From assembly GCA_003609755.1 (NCBI GenBank), contig AP017991.1:3241501-3305500 (forward strand): a DNA stretch of 64,000 nt, in the 5' to 3' direction. Made by a program: the position numbers and the translations under genes. The DNA comes from Planktothrix agardhii NIES-204. Lineage in GTDB: Bacteria; Cyanobacteriota; Cyanobacteriia; Cyanobacteriales; Microcoleaceae. Positions 27,364 to 37,209 of this stretch are shown here, piece by piece. Under the pieces are notes generated by a model. The model saw nothing but the letters and a program-made list of their open reading frames with translations, made no database searches and had not been told where the DNA came from. Position 1 is the first letter of the stretch, and each line of letters opens with the position of its first letter.

Positions 27364-27455
27364 GATTCCCCTAAATCATCCTCCCCCCGTGTACGGGGGG
27401 GTAAAGGGGGACTTGGAGATCCTGTGTCCCCCTTTTTAAGCAGGGTTAGGGGGGA
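27364..27455. repeat. Nested palindromic repeat overlapping the sulfotransferase stop
   Basis: A central perfect palindrome ccccccgtgtacgggggg (27383-27400) is enclosed by outer arms gattcccctaa and ttaggggggatc. Its right arm supplies the last codons and stop of the sulfotransferase gene, which ends at 27446. The same gtgcac/gtgtac core flanked by C and G runs occurs at 15243, 45838 and 58634. Confidence 0.75.
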
Positions 27456-28291
27456 TCATTTTTTACAGTTTCTTTCGCTTTCGCTACAATCGCACTAGCG
27501 CGGCTATTTGTAGTCTCTGTCCAAAAAGATAAACTATTAAATTGCTCAAATAAATCGGGCGGTAAAATAGTTGTTCTTGGTTTAAACTCGACTTGTGATC
27601 GCACTTGATGTAACCCTTTTGTTTGCAGTCTATTATCAAATTCTGGCTCCTGATATTCAACATTCTCGAAATCATGCTCAAAAGTATCTTCGCCCAGAAA
27701 TTGATAAATCAACGACATAGTTTTAGCCGGATTTTTGGTTAATAAATCGTAATCAACCAATAGGAGAGATGCACTCTGTTCGCTGTAGAATGCTTCCTTA
27801 AGAGCATTATAGGCATAACCCACTAAACGCGAACCTTGACTTAATGCCTCGGTGCGACTGTAGACTGTAGCCCGTTCTGCTGGATTATTAAATAACCGGG
27901 AAACATCAAAGGCGTTGCGCCGAATCAGTAGCTCAATGCTATCCATAATCCAAGCAATATTTCTGACACAGCAGATTACTTTTGCTTCGGGAAATAGTTC
28001 CAGAATTAATGGCAATTTGCTGCACCAAAGCCGATTGGTATCAAAGATGATTTCTTTTTCAACTTGCGGGTGGTAATAAGCAGAAAATATGCTCATAATC
28101 AGCGCCCGTTTTTGTTCCGGGGAAATGAATACCGAAAACTCATTGTTTTCACTCATGGCTTCCAACATTCGCTCCACTAAACCCCCCACAGGGCTAGTCA
28201 TAGCTGCATGAAACCGGGGATTTTGGCGTAGTATTGCTGCCAGTAAAGTAGAACCTGATCGTGGTAGTCCTGATATAAAGTGGGCTTTCAC
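27446..28291 (-). CDS. Sulfotransferase family protein
   Basis: 281 residues. The N-terminal FISGLPRSGSTLLAAIL (residues 5-21) is the 5'-phosphosulfate-binding loop of PAPS-dependent sulfotransferases; a 3'-phosphate-binding region is expected around AKVICCVRNIAWIMDSI (about 98-115), which places Arg and Ser appropriately. The acceptor is unknown; in cyanobacteria such enzymes act on glycans, lipids or peptides. The final residues KNDPP and the stop are encoded by a palindromic repeat, so the native C-terminus has probably been replaced. ATG 28291 is the only good start. Confidence 0.85.
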   Translation of the reverse strand: MKAHFISGLPRSGSTLLAAILRQNPRFHAAMTSPVGGLVERMLEAMSENNEFSVFISPEQKRALIMSIFSAYYHPQVEKEIIFDTNRLWCSKLPLILELFPEAKVICCVRNIAWIMDSIELLIRRNAFDVSRLFNNPAERATVYSRTEALSQGSRLVGYAYNALKEAFYSEQSASLLLVDYDLLTKNPAKTMSLIYQFLGEDTFEHDFENVEYQEPEFDNRLQTKGLHQVRSQVEFKPRTTILPPDLFEQFNSLSFWTETTNSRASAIVAKAKETVKNDPP

Positions 28292-28650
28292 TGGCTTCGG
28301 TGTTGCAATGCTTACAGGTAGAATGGTTTGTTGTTGAGTCAGTCTGGTTAGGTCACCTGAATTAATTTAAAAGGCTGTATTTATACCTTTATACAGATGA
28401 CACGCGACACTTTCAATATAAATAACCTAACAAGGTGCTTTTCGGTTGTCAATGGTTTAGCCGCTCAATGACAAATCTTTATATTTATTTGAGATATTTT
28501 ACAGAAATTATCAAAAAAGTCGCAGTGATAACGTGGCGCAGGGGCGGGTTTATGATATTATTGATTTTATGTGTTTGTGTTATAGTCAAAAAAAGTAAAT
28601 ATAAATAACCATCTGCGTTAATCTTTACTATATTATTTCCAGGTGATACT
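28292..28650. other. Intergenic region, no gene seen
   Basis: A divergent promoter region for the sulfotransferase and the first Rpn gene. It contains a gcaggggcgggttt fragment near 28538 that resembles the termini of the element at 60064-60234. No ORF or RNA gene is recognisable. Confidence 0.5.
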
Positions 28651-29640
28651 ATGAAATTTATTAATCCCAAAACAGACTACGCCTTTAAAAAAATCTTTGG
28701 TTCGGATCAAAGTCAAGATATTTTAATTAGTTTTCTGAATGCAATTGTCTATCAAGGTGAGACTTTTATCACTTCTTTAGAAATTATTGATCCCTACGCC
28801 CCCGGCAGAATTTCTGGTTTAAAAACCACTTATTTTGATGTTAAGGCTCAACTGAATAACGGCGAAAATGTATTAATTGAAATGCAGGCGTTTAATGTCC
28901 CAGCTTTTGGCAAAAGGATTCTTTATAATACGGCAAAAATGTATGTTAATCAACTGAAGTTAGGGGAAGTTTATCCAGAATTAAGAGCAGCAATTGGTGT
29001 AGCGGTGACGGATTTTATTATGTTTAATGAACATAATAAAGTCATTTCACAATTTACGCTCAAGGAAGATGAGTTACAAGTAAATTATCAACATAGTCCG
29101 TTAAAATTAGTATTTGTGGAGTTACCCAAATTTAATAAAACTCTGGAAGAATTAACAACTATTACGGATAAATGGCTTTATTTTTTACGCAAAGCACCGG
29201 ATTTAGAAGTAGTGCCAGAATCTATGTTAATTGTACCGGAAATTGAGAAGGCTTTTGCGATCGCTGATCGGGTAAACTTAAGTTTAGAGGAAGTAGATGA
29301 TTTGGAGAAACGAGAACAGTTTGAACGGGAAAGAATAGGTGCTATTGAGTTGGGTAAGGCTCAAGGGTTGGCTGAAGGGTTGACTCAAGGGCGTGCTGAA
29401 GGGCGTGCTGAAGGTATTGAAATTGGTGAACAAATTGGTGAACAAATTGGTGAACAAAGGGGTAAAATAAATTTGATTAAACGCCAATTAAAACGGCAAT
29501 TAGGTGAACTAAATCAATCAATAGAAGATAGTTTATCACAGCTAACTTCAGAGCAATTATCAGCTTTGGCTGAAGCTATTTTCGACTTTTCTAATGTAGG
29601 TGATTTATCCAGTTGGCTAGAAACTAATTGCCCTAGTTGA
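28651..29640 (+). CDS. Rpn-family PD-(D/E)XK nuclease / putative transposase, copy 1 of 3
   Basis: 329 residues. N-terminal nuclease fold: FINPKTDYAFKKIFG at the start, then Asp63 in YFDVKAQ and Glu77-x-Gln79 in VLIEMQ, the PD-(D/E)XK core as in Rpn proteins. The body to about residue 245 is virtually identical to copies 2 and 3. It then has a low-complexity linker of four-residue units (GLTQ, GRAE x2, IGEQ x2-3) and a conserved C-terminal helical tail (INLIKRQLKRQLGELNQ). E. coli Rpn proteins are toxic nucleases with separately translated C-terminal inhibitors and variable four-residue repeats. A GAGGA at about 29288 precedes an in-frame TTG at 29302, a candidate internal start. Function here is inferred. 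Confidence 0.88.
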   Translation: MKFINPKTDYAFKKIFGSDQSQDILISFLNAIVYQGETFITSLEIIDPYAPGRISGLKTTYFDVKAQLNNGENVLIEMQAFNVPAFGKRILYNTAKMYVNQLKLGEVYPELRAAIGVAVTDFIMFNEHNKVISQFTLKEDELQVNYQHSPLKLVFVELPKFNKTLEELTTITDKWLYFLRKAPDLEVVPESMLIVPEIEKAFAIADRVNLSLEEVDDLEKREQFERERIGAIELGKAQGLAEGLTQGRAEGRAEGIEIGEQIGEQIGEQRGKINLIKRQLKRQLGELNQSIEDSLSQLTSEQLSALAEAIFDFSNVGDLSSWLETNCPS

Positions 29641-29693
29641 ACATGACTGAGGTATTATCTAAGTCCCTACCTATATTATTTTCCACTAACACT

Positions 29694-30659
29694 ATGAAAT
29701 TCATTAATCCCAAAACAGACTACGCCTTTAAAAAAATCTTTGGTTCGGATCAAAGTCAAGATATTTTAATTAGTTTTCTGAATGCAATTGTCTATCAAGG
29801 TGAGACTTTCATCACTTCTTTAGAAATTATTGATCCCTACGCCCCCGGCAGAATTTCTGGTTTAAAAACCACTTATTTTGATGTTAAGGCTCAACTGAAT
29901 AACGGCGAAAATGTGTTAATTGAAATGCAGGCGTTTAATGTCCCAGCTTTTGGCAAAAGGATTCTTTATAATACGGCAAAAATGTATGTTAATCAACTAA
30001 AATTAGGGGAAGTTTATCCAGAATTAAGAGCAGCAATTGGTGTAGCGGTGACGGATTTTATTATGTTTAATGAACATAATAAAGTCATTTCACAATTTAC
30101 GCTCAAGGAAGATGAGTTACAAGTAAATTATCAACATAGTCCGTTAAAATTAGTATTTGTGGAGTTACCCAAATTTAATAAAACTCTGGAAGAATTAACA
30201 ACTATTACGGATAAATGGCTTTATTTTTTACGCAAAGCACCGGATTTAGAAGTAGTGCCAGAATCTATGTTAATTGTACCGGAAATTGAGAAGGCTTTTG
30301 CGATCGCTGATCGGGTAAACTTAAGTTTAGAGGAAGTAGATGATTTGGAGAAACGAGAACAGTTTGAACGGGAAAGAATAGGTGCTATTGAGTTGGGTAA
30401 GGCTCAAGGGTTGGCTGAAGGGATACAAATTGGTGAACAAATTGGTGAACAAAGAGGTGAACAAAGGGGTGAACAAAGGGGTAAAATAAATCTGATTAAA
30501 CGCCAATTAAAACGGCAATTAGGTGAACTAAATCAATCAATAGAAGATAGTTTATCACAGCTAACTTCAGAGCAATTATCAGCTTTGGCTGAAGCTATTT
30601 TTGATTTTTCTAGTGTAGGTGATTTATCCAGTTGGCTAGAAACTAATTGCCCTAGTTGA
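29694..30659 (+). CDS. Rpn-family PD-(D/E)XK nuclease, copy 2 of 3
   Basis: 321 residues from ATG 29694, chosen because it aligns with the start of copy 1; the frame is open 19 codons further to ATG 29637, which would overlap the stop of copy 1 by 4 bp. The nuclease core matches copy 1 (same FDVKA and IEMQ residues). The variable linker is shorter and different: GLAEGIQIGEQIGEQ, then RGEQ units. The C-terminal tail is identical apart from one or two residues. DNA identity extends into synonymous positions, so the duplication is recent or maintained by gene conversion. Transcription is probably shared with copies 1 and 3. Confidence 0.87.
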   Translation: MKFINPKTDYAFKKIFGSDQSQDILISFLNAIVYQGETFITSLEIIDPYAPGRISGLKTTYFDVKAQLNNGENVLIEMQAFNVPAFGKRILYNTAKMYVNQLKLGEVYPELRAAIGVAVTDFIMFNEHNKVISQFTLKEDELQVNYQHSPLKLVFVELPKFNKTLEELTTITDKWLYFLRKAPDLEVVPESMLIVPEIEKAFAIADRVNLSLEEVDDLEKREQFERERIGAIELGKAQGLAEGIQIGEQIGEQRGEQRGEQRGKINLIKRQLKRQLGELNQSIEDSLSQLTSEQLSALAEAIFDFSSVGDLSSWLETNCPS

Positions 30660-30712
30660 ACAGGACTGAGGTATTATCTAAGTCCCTACCTATATTATTT
30701 TCCACTAACACT

Positions 30713-31714
30713 ATGAAATTCATTAATCCCAAAACAGACTACGCCTTTAAAAAAATCTTTGGTTCGGATCAAAGTCAAGATATTTTAATTAGTTTTCTGA
30801 ATGCAATTGTCTATCAAGGTGAGACTTTCATCACTTCTTTAGAAATTATTGATCCCTACGCCCCCGGCAGAATTTCTGGTTTAAAAACCACTTATTTTGA
30901 TGTTAAGGCTCAACTGAATAACGGCGAAAATGTATTAATTGAAATGCAGGCGTTTAATGTCCCAGCTTTTGGCAAAAGGATTCTTTATAATACGGCAAAA
31001 ATGTATGTTAATCAACTAAAATTAGGGGAAGTTTATCCAGAATTAAGAGCAGCAATTGGTGTAGCGGTGACGGATTTTATTATGTTTAATGAACATAATA
31101 AAGTCATTTCACAATTTACGCTCAAGGAAGATGAGTTACAAGTAAATTATCAACATAGTCCGTTAAAATTAGTATTTGTGGAGTTACCCAAATTTAATAA
31201 AACTCTGGAAGAATTAACAACTATTACGGATAAATGGCTTTATTTTTTACGCAAAGCACCGGATTTAGAAGTAGTGCCAGAATCTATGTTAATTGTACCG
31301 GAAATTGAGAAGGCTTTTGCGATCGCTGATCGGGTAAACTTAAGTTTAGAGGAAGTAGATGATTTGGAGAAACGAGAACAGTTTGAACGGGAAAGAATAG
31401 GTGCTATTGAGTTGGGTAAGGCTCAAGGGCGAACTGAAGGGTTGACTCAAGGGCGTGCTGAAGGGCGTGCTGAAGGGCGTGCTGAAGGGCGTGCTGAAGG
31501 GCGTGCTGAAGGGCGTGCTGAAGGTATTGAAATTGGTCAGATAAATCTGATTAAACGCCAATTAAAACGGCAATTAGGTGAACTAAATCAATCAATAGAA
31601 GATAGTTTATCACAGCTATCATCAGAGCAGTTATCGGCTTTGGCTGAAGCTATTTTCGACTTTTCTAGTGTAGGTGATTTATCCAGTTGGTTAGAAACTA
31701 ATTGTCCTAGTTGA
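30713..31714 (+). CDS. Rpn-family PD-(D/E)XK nuclease, copy 3 of 3
   Basis: 333 residues from ATG 30713; an extended frame reaches an ATG-like start at 30656 overlapping the stop of copy 2. Its core is the same as copies 1 and 2. The linker has GRTEGLTQ followed by six consecutive GRAE units, then GIEIGQ, so it has the longest single-type repeat and lacks the IGEQ block. The C-terminal helical tail is retained. The 53-nt spacer before this gene is nearly identical to that before copy 2, so the repeat unit of the array is gene plus spacer, about 1.02 kb. The series ends here. Confidence 0.87.
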   Translation: MKFINPKTDYAFKKIFGSDQSQDILISFLNAIVYQGETFITSLEIIDPYAPGRISGLKTTYFDVKAQLNNGENVLIEMQAFNVPAFGKRILYNTAKMYVNQLKLGEVYPELRAAIGVAVTDFIMFNEHNKVISQFTLKEDELQVNYQHSPLKLVFVELPKFNKTLEELTTITDKWLYFLRKAPDLEVVPESMLIVPEIEKAFAIADRVNLSLEEVDDLEKREQFERERIGAIELGKAQGRTEGLTQGRAEGRAEGRAEGRAEGRAEGRAEGIEIGQINLIKRQLKRQLGELNQSIEDSLSQLSSEQLSALAEAIFDFSSVGDLSSWLETNCPS

Positions 31715-31783
31715 AATAGAATAAACTAAGAATCCACTAGCCTTTAGGTAGTGGAGTATCAATCAAAGATAACTGTGTATATT

Positions 31784-32275
31784 TTACCTATAGTTTGTAA
31801 ACTGTAATGCAGCCGGATAATCTTCTTCTTTCAGACGCTGAATTACTAATTGTAAATCATCTTTAGATTTAGCTGAAATCCTAACAGAATCCCCCTGAAT
31901 AGATGCTTGTAATTTTTTAAATTCATCTTTAATTAATTTAGTGATTTGTTTTGATACTTCTTGAGTTAAACCTTTTCTGAGTTTAATTTCCTGTCTGACT
32001 CGATTACCACTGGAAGATTCTACTTTCCCATAATCAAAAATCTTCAAAGAAAGATTCCGTTTAGCGGATTTAGTTTGCAAAATTGTATGAATTGCATCGA
32101 GGGTAAACTCGCTATCTGTATTAACTATAATCGCAGTTTCCCCTAATTCTAGGGTAGTCTTAGTATCTTTCAAATCATAACGGCTTTTAATTTCCCGTTC
32201 GGTTTGATCAACAGCATTAACTAATTCCTGGCGGTCAAAATCACTAACAATATCAAATGAATAAGTAGAAGCCAT
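31784..32275 (-). CDS. yajQ: YajQ family nucleotide-binding protein
   Basis: 163 residues from ATG 32275; a TTG at 32281 is less likely. The family signature is clear: [24 protein letters not shown] at the N-terminus, RYDLKDTKT, and the C-terminal [21 protein letters not shown]. YajQ proteins bind nucleotides or nucleic acids, and some bind cyclic di-GMP and act as transcription co-regulators. The role in cyanobacteria is not established. It is convergent with the Rpn array, 69 bp away. Confidence 0.93.
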   Translation of the reverse strand: MASTYSFDIVSDFDRQELVNAVDQTEREIKSRYDLKDTKTTLELGETAIIVNTDSEFTLDAIHTILQTKSAKRNLSLKIFDYGKVESSSGNRVRQEIKLRKGLTQEVSKQITKLIKDEFKKLQASIQGDSVRISAKSKDDLQLVIQRLKEEDYPAALQFTNYR

Positions 32276-32311
32276 AGTCAATTGTAATTATTTAATAAAA
32301 AAACTATCAGC

Positions 32312-32340
32312 GTAGAGACGTGCCAAGAGCGCGTCTGTAC
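32312..32340. repeat. Small palindrome, gtagagacg family
   Basis: gtagagacg at 32312-32320 faces cgtctgtac (one mismatch to a perfect arm) at 32332-32340, between yajQ and the DprA/LOG-like gene. Confidence 0.65.
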
Positions 32341-32370
32341 GAGTGACTGATTCAACATTGGTATTAACTA

Positions 32371-32874
32371 CTAATCCAAATAGAATAGCGTCACAATTTT
32401 GCGCTGATTTTCAGCTTCCTCACAGGTACTTAGGAGGGTGACACTATCATGGTAGGCAAAACAGATTAACTGTTGACACCGAGAAATAATCTGTTGGTTG
32501 CAAAACCCACTAGCTTCAGCTAGGGATAAATCATCACCCTTAGCATTTTCCACCACATGAATCACCTGTTCTAACTGCTGGCGGGACTCCCTAGGCTGAC
32601 GTTTCATGCTTTGGGGCAAAATTACCGTCAACAAATTGGGGTTAGCCCGCATTGCGCCTCGAATCGCCGCCGCGTTCGTTCCCGTTGAACCCGATGTAAT
32701 CAAATGATTGCCTTCTAAAACCAAGGCATAACTCATCATCTCGATCAAGTTTTGATGGGTTAGGGGAATATGGCGGGAACCCAACAAAGCAACACGCTTG
32801 GAGCCAGTTTGTTGAATGGCTGCCAATTCTTCTAAAAAGTCATCTACTTTCGGCAGATTGATAGATTGGTTCAA
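32371..32874 (-). CDS. DprA/LOG-like Rossmann-fold protein
   Basis: 167 residues. KRVALLGSRHIPLTHQNLIEMM followed by HLITSGSTGTNAAAIRGAM is the nucleotide-binding pattern of the SLOG superfamily (DprA/Smf and LOG relatives): a GSR strand-loop, then a GxxxG-type loop. It lacks the extra domains of full-length DprA, so it is a stand-alone Rossmann protein of the kind often annotated in cyanobacteria as DNA recombination-mediator-like. Whether it binds ssDNA or a nucleotide ligand cannot be told. It lies upstream of yajQ on the same strand with a palindrome in the gap. Confidence 0.7.
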   Translation of the reverse strand: MNQSINLPKVDDFLEELAAIQQTGSKRVALLGSRHIPLTHQNLIEMMSYALVLEGNHLITSGSTGTNAAAIRGAMRANPNLLTVILPQSMKRQPRESRQQLEQVIHVVENAKGDDLSLAEASGFCNQQIISRCQQLICFAYHDSVTLLSTCEEAENQRKIVTLFYLD

Positions 32875-32984
32875 GGATAATTACAAAATATAATCAGGAC
32901 AATCCTGTAGATTTTAGCAAATTCAGCGACAATTATTCTGAGTGCAACTAAAGTTTTTATCTAATTTCATTGACTGTGATTGTT

Positions 32985-34412
32985 ATGACAGCAACAACCG
33001 CCCAACCGACCTGGAATCAACAGTTTACCAGCCCCGCAACTGAGTTTCCGCCCACACCCTTACCCATTTTGTCGGGAAAAATACCCTCTGGGTTACGGGG
33101 TTCTTTATATCGTAATGGCCCAGGACGATTGGCACGGGGAGGACACCGAGTTGGACATTGGTTTGATGGAGATGGGGCAATTTTAGGGGTTCATTTCAGC
33201 GAAAAAGGGGCAACCGGGGTCTATCGTTATGTTCAAACCGCAGGCTATCAAGAGGAAGAACAAAAAAACCGTTTTATCTATGGTGGCTATGGAATGAAAC
33301 CTTCGGGAAACCTTTGGGAACGTTTTCGTAAACCCCTAAAAAATGCGGCGAATACTTCAGTTTTAGCTTTACCCGATAAATTATTGGCGTTGTGGGAAGG
33401 GGGACAACCCCATAGTTTAGATTTAGAAACCTTAGAAACCCAGGGACTGGACAACCTCCAGGGTTTAGCTGAAAATACCCCCTATTCTGCTCACCCTAAA
33501 ATTGATCCCGAAACCGGGGATATTTTTAATTTTGGGCAAATTTTGGGGCCGACTCCTGAGTTAATTTTATATCGGAGCGATCGCACGGGTAACATCAAAC
33601 AACAAAATAAAATTCCTCTGGATGGGATTTCTGCCCTGCATGATTTTGTCCTAGCGGGTGAATATTTAATTTTTGTAATTCCCCCACTGCGGTTAAAACT
33701 TTTACCCGTATTTCTTCAGTTGAAATCCTTTAGTGAAGCCCTATCCTGGCAACCCCAAACCCCCACCCAAATTTTAATAATTGATCGTCATAATTTAACC
33801 TTAGTTAATCGGATTGAAACTGAACCTTGGTTTCAGTGGCATTTTAGCAATGGTTATGTTGCAACAGATGGAACGGTTATTGTTGATTTTGTCCGATATC
33901 AAGATTTCCAAACCAATCAATATTTGAAAGAAGTTGCCACCGGAAACACTCAAACCTTAGCAAAATCGACCTTATGGCGGATGGTATTGCAACCTCAAAC
34001 GGGTAAATTACTACAATTGGAAGAACTCTGCGATCGCCATTGTGAATTTCCCTCGGTCAACCCCCAAGAAGTGGGAAAAAAAGCTCAATTTACCTATTTA
34101 TCCCTTCATAAATCCGGTATTAATCCGGCGGTCGAAATGTTTGGCACAATTGGACGTTTTAATCATCAAACCCAAACCTTAACTACCGCCAATTTAGGGG
34201 AAAATCGTTATCCGATGGAACCTTTATTTGTTCAAGATCTCGATCATCCTCAACAGGGTTGGGTTTTAACCATTGTTTATGATGCTCGGCAAAATTCCAG
34301 CGAAGTTTGGATATTTGATGCCCAATCTTTAAACACGGAACCTGTTTGTCGGTTAGGATTACCCCATGTAGTTCCGAATGGATTTCATGGAACTTGGAAA
34401 CCCGCGACTTAG
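32985..34412 (+). CDS. Carotenoid (apocarotenoid) cleavage oxygenase
   Basis: 475 residues from ATG 32985 (a TTG at 32970 extends by five). RPE65-family seven-bladed propeller. The four iron-ligand histidines fit SAHPKID, LHDFVL, WHFSNGY and the C-terminal FHGTW, and GSLYRNGPGR and HWFDGDGAI are family blocks. It should cleave carotenoids or apocarotenals oxidatively at a double bond to retinal-like products; the substrate cannot be told. Length and lack of a membrane anchor match cyanobacterial apocarotenoid oxygenases. It stands alone, 90 bp before leuS. Confidence 0.93.
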   Translation: MTATTAQPTWNQQFTSPATEFPPTPLPILSGKIPSGLRGSLYRNGPGRLARGGHRVGHWFDGDGAILGVHFSEKGATGVYRYVQTAGYQEEEQKNRFIYGGYGMKPSGNLWERFRKPLKNAANTSVLALPDKLLALWEGGQPHSLDLETLETQGLDNLQGLAENTPYSAHPKIDPETGDIFNFGQILGPTPELILYRSDRTGNIKQQNKIPLDGISALHDFVLAGEYLIFVIPPLRLKLLPVFLQLKSFSEALSWQPQTPTQILIIDRHNLTLVNRIETEPWFQWHFSNGYVATDGTVIVDFVRYQDFQTNQYLKEVATGNTQTLAKSTLWRMVLQPQTGKLLQLEELCDRHCEFPSVNPQEVGKKAQFTYLSLHKSGINPAVEMFGTIGRFNHQTQTLTTANLGENRYPMEPLFVQDLDHPQQGWVLTIVYDARQNSSEVWIFDAQSLNTEPVCRLGLPHVVPNGFHGTWKPAT

Positions 34413-34501
34413 GTTTGATAATCAGGCGAAATCGGTGGGGGTATAACCTCACCAATATGTAAAAATAATAAACAAATAAGAAAACGTATCCGGCACAAAG
34501 T

Positions 34502-37075
34502 ATGGCTGTGGAGTCTCGATATCATCCTGCATCCCTCGAACAAAAGTGGCAACAAACCTGGGAAGAACAGGGGTTGTATAAAACCCCAACCGATAAAAAC
34601 AAGCCCAAATTTTACGCCCTATCCATGTTCCCCTATCCGTCGGGGAGTCTACACATGGGTCACGTTCGCAATTACACTATTACCGACGTGATCGCCCGAC
34701 TCAAACGGATGCAAGGCTATCGTGTCTTACATCCGATGGGGTGGGACGCCTTTGGACTCCCTGCCGAAAATGCCGCCATTGACCGAGGAATTCCTCCGGC
34801 GGAATGGACATATCAAAATATTGCCCAAATGCGGGAACAACTGCAAAAGTTAGGATTCTCCATTGATTGGGAAAAGGAAGTTACCACCTGTTCCCCGGAA
34901 TATTACCGTTGGACACAATGGCTGTTTTTACAATTCTATAAGTGCGGACTTGCCTATCAAAAAGAAGCCGCGGTGAATTGGGACCCAATTGATCAAACGG
35001 TGCTTGCTAATGAACAAGTCGATAATGAGGGAAGATCTTGGCGGTCTGGAGCTATTGTTGAACAAAAATTATTGCGTCAATGGTTCCTAAAAATTACCGA
35101 CTATGCTAACGAATTGCTCAACGATTTAGAGCATTTAAACGGCTGGCCAGAACGGGTTAAATTAATGCAGGCTAACTGGATCGGACAATCCATTGGGGCA
35201 CAGTTAGAATTTCCGATCATTGGGTTAGATGAAAAGATTGCTGTTTTTACCACCCGTCCCGATACGGTTTATGGGGTTTCCTATCTCGTATTAGCCCCAG
35301 AACATCCCTTAGTTGCTCAGGTGACAACCCCGGAACAAAAAGCCGCCGTAGAAGCATTTATTCAAGAGGTAAAAAACGAAAGTCAAACCGATCGCACCTC
35401 AGAAGATAAACCGAAACGCGGCGTTCCTACGGGGGGAAAAGCCCTTAATCCTTTTAATGAAGAAGAAATTCCGATTTGGATTGCGGATTATGTTTTATAT
35501 GGATATGGAACAGGCGCGGTCATGGGAGTTCCGGCCCATGATCTGCGTGATTTTCAATTTGCCACTCAATACGATTTACCCATCAAACAGGTGATTGTTC
35601 CCGATGATGCGGATAATGATAATGAGGAAAATGATCGGATCACAACGGCCTATACGGGGACGGGAATTTTAGTCGAATCCTGTAATTTTAGTGGGGAAAA
35701 TTCCGAACACGGAAAACAAGCAATTATTAACTATGCAGAAGATGAAGGATATGGCAAAGGAATTATTCAATATCGCCTCAGAGATTGGTTGATTTCCCGT
35801 CAACGCTATTGGGGAACTCCGATCCCAATTATTCACTGTCCGAATTGTGGGGCGGTGGCTGTTCCCGATCAAGATTTACCCGTAAAATTGCCGGAAAATG
35901 TAAAATTTAGTGGTCGAGGTTTATCTCCTTTAGCCCAATTAGAAGATTGGATTAATGTGCCTTGTCCGAGTTGTGGAACTCCTGCTAAACGGGAAACCGA
36001 TACCATGGATACTTTTATTGATTCTTCTTGGTATTATTTGCGTTATCCTGATGCCAAAAATGATCAACAAGTCTTCAATCCAGCTATTACTAATGATTGG
36101 ATGGGGGTAGATCAATATGTGGGCGGAATTGAACACGCCATTTTGCATTTATTATATTCTCGATTCTTCACAAAAGTTGTGCGCGATCGCGGATTATTAC
36201 ATTGTAAAGAGCCCTTTGAAAAGTTATTAACTCAAGGGATGGTACAGGGAATTACCTATAAAAACCGCACCACAGGTAAGTATTTTTCCGCTTCCCAAGT
36301 TAGTCCGAGTAATCCCCAAGATCCGACCACGGGAGAAAGGTTAGAAGTCTTCTATGAGAAGATGTCTAAATCTAAATATAATGGGGTTGATCCGTTAGAA
36401 GTGATGGGTAAATATGGGGCTGATACCGCCCGAATGTTTATTCTATTTAAAGCTCCTCCTGAGAAGGATTTAGAATGGGATGATGCCGATGTTGAGGGAC
36501 AATTTCGCTTCTTAAATCGGGTTTGGAGAATTGTTACTGAATTTGCTGAAATTACGACTTCTAAACCTAAGAATCGAGAATTAACTAAAGTCGAAAAAGA
36601 CTTAAAACGGGCGATTCATACGGCTATTAAAGAAGTCAGCGAGGATTTAAACGGAGACTATCAATTTAATACGGCGGTATCTGAATTGATGAAACTCAGT
36701 AATGCTTTATCAGAAGCGAATTGTCAGGAGTCTATTGTTTATTCTGAAGGCATTGAAACCCTGTTAAAATTATTAGCTCCCTTTGCCCCCCATATCGCGG
36801 AGGAATTATGGCAATTGATTGGAAAAACGGGTTCAATTCATACTCAAATATGGCCTGAGCATGAGCCAGAAGCCTTGGTAGTTGATGAAATTACCTTAGT
36901 GATTCAAATTAATGGAAAAACCCGCGGCACGCTGCAAGTCCCAGCAACCGCCAATCACCAAACTTTAGAAGAATATGCCCGAAATTCTGAAGTTAGTCAA
37001 CGTCATATTGGGGATAAAACCATTAAAAAAGTGATTGTTGTCCCAGGAAAATTAGTTAATTTTGTGGTCGTTTAA
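34502..37075 (+). CDS. leuS: Leucyl-tRNA synthetase
   Basis: 857 residues, full length. The HIGH motif is present as [12 protein letters not shown] (about 43-54) and the KMSKS motif as [13 protein letters not shown] (about residue 620). The CP1 editing domain ([16 protein letters not shown] near 340) contains the conserved Asp used in hydrolysing mischarged tRNA-Leu. A C-terminal anticodon-binding region and a final [12 protein letters not shown] block complete the protein. Start ATG 34502. It is followed by an intrinsic terminator, so it is probably the end of its own unit. Confidence 0.98.
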   Translation: MAVESRYHPASLEQKWQQTWEEQGLYKTPTDKNKPKFYALSMFPYPSGSLHMGHVRNYTITDVIARLKRMQGYRVLHPMGWDAFGLPAENAAIDRGIPPAEWTYQNIAQMREQLQKLGFSIDWEKEVTTCSPEYYRWTQWLFLQFYKCGLAYQKEAAVNWDPIDQTVLANEQVDNEGRSWRSGAIVEQKLLRQWFLKITDYANELLNDLEHLNGWPERVKLMQANWIGQSIGAQLEFPIIGLDEKIAVFTTRPDTVYGVSYLVLAPEHPLVAQVTTPEQKAAVEAFIQEVKNESQTDRTSEDKPKRGVPTGGKALNPFNEEEIPIWIADYVLYGYGTGAVMGVPAHDLRDFQFATQYDLPIKQVIVPDDADNDNEENDRITTAYTGTGILVESCNFSGENSEHGKQAIINYAEDEGYGKGIIQYRLRDWLISRQRYWGTPIPIIHCPNCGAVAVPDQDLPVKLPENVKFSGRGLSPLAQLEDWINVPCPSCGTPAKRETDTMDTFIDSSWYYLRYPDAKNDQQVFNPAITNDWMGVDQYVGGIEHAILHLLYSRFFTKVVRDRGLLHCKEPFEKLLTQGMVQGITYKNRTTGKYFSASQVSPSNPQDPTTGERLEVFYEKMSKSKYNGVDPLEVMGKYGADTARMFILFKAPPEKDLEWDDADVEGQFRFLNRVWRIVTEFAEITTSKPKNRELTKVEKDLKRAIHTAIKEVSEDLNGDYQFNTAVSELMKLSNALSEANCQESIVYSEGIETLLKLLAPFAPHIAEELWQLIGKTGSIHTQIWPEHEPEALVVDEITLVIQINGKTRGTLQVPATANHQTLEEYARNSEVSQRHIGDKTIKKVIVVPGKLVNFVVV

Positions 37076-37103
37076 CCTAGAATGGTTAAAATACTTTAAG
37101 ATG

Positions 37104-37134
37104 CCTCCAAACTTTTCCGGTTTGGGGGTTTTTT
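37104..37134 (+). terminator. Intrinsic terminator after leuS
   Basis: cctccaaac at 37104-37112 pairs with gtttggggg at 37120-37128 around cttttccg-type loop bases, followed by a T6 run. It begins 29 bp after the leuS stop. Confidence 0.75.
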
Positions 37135-37209
37135 ATAAAGGGAATCAACTATCTGTGAACCTGAATTTATCAACGAATAAAAACTTATCGGGTGCTTCAG
37201 TCTCTGGGT

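Noticed and set aside
27301-27498. 65-residue plus-strand ORF
   Set aside because: Made of the MITE-like element and palindromic repeat and running into the antisense of the sulfotransferase end.
29284-31561. Phe/Thr/Pro-rich minus-strand ORFs in the Rpn genes (29284-29487, 31346-31561)
   Set aside because: Antisense of the GRAE/IGEQ repeat linkers.
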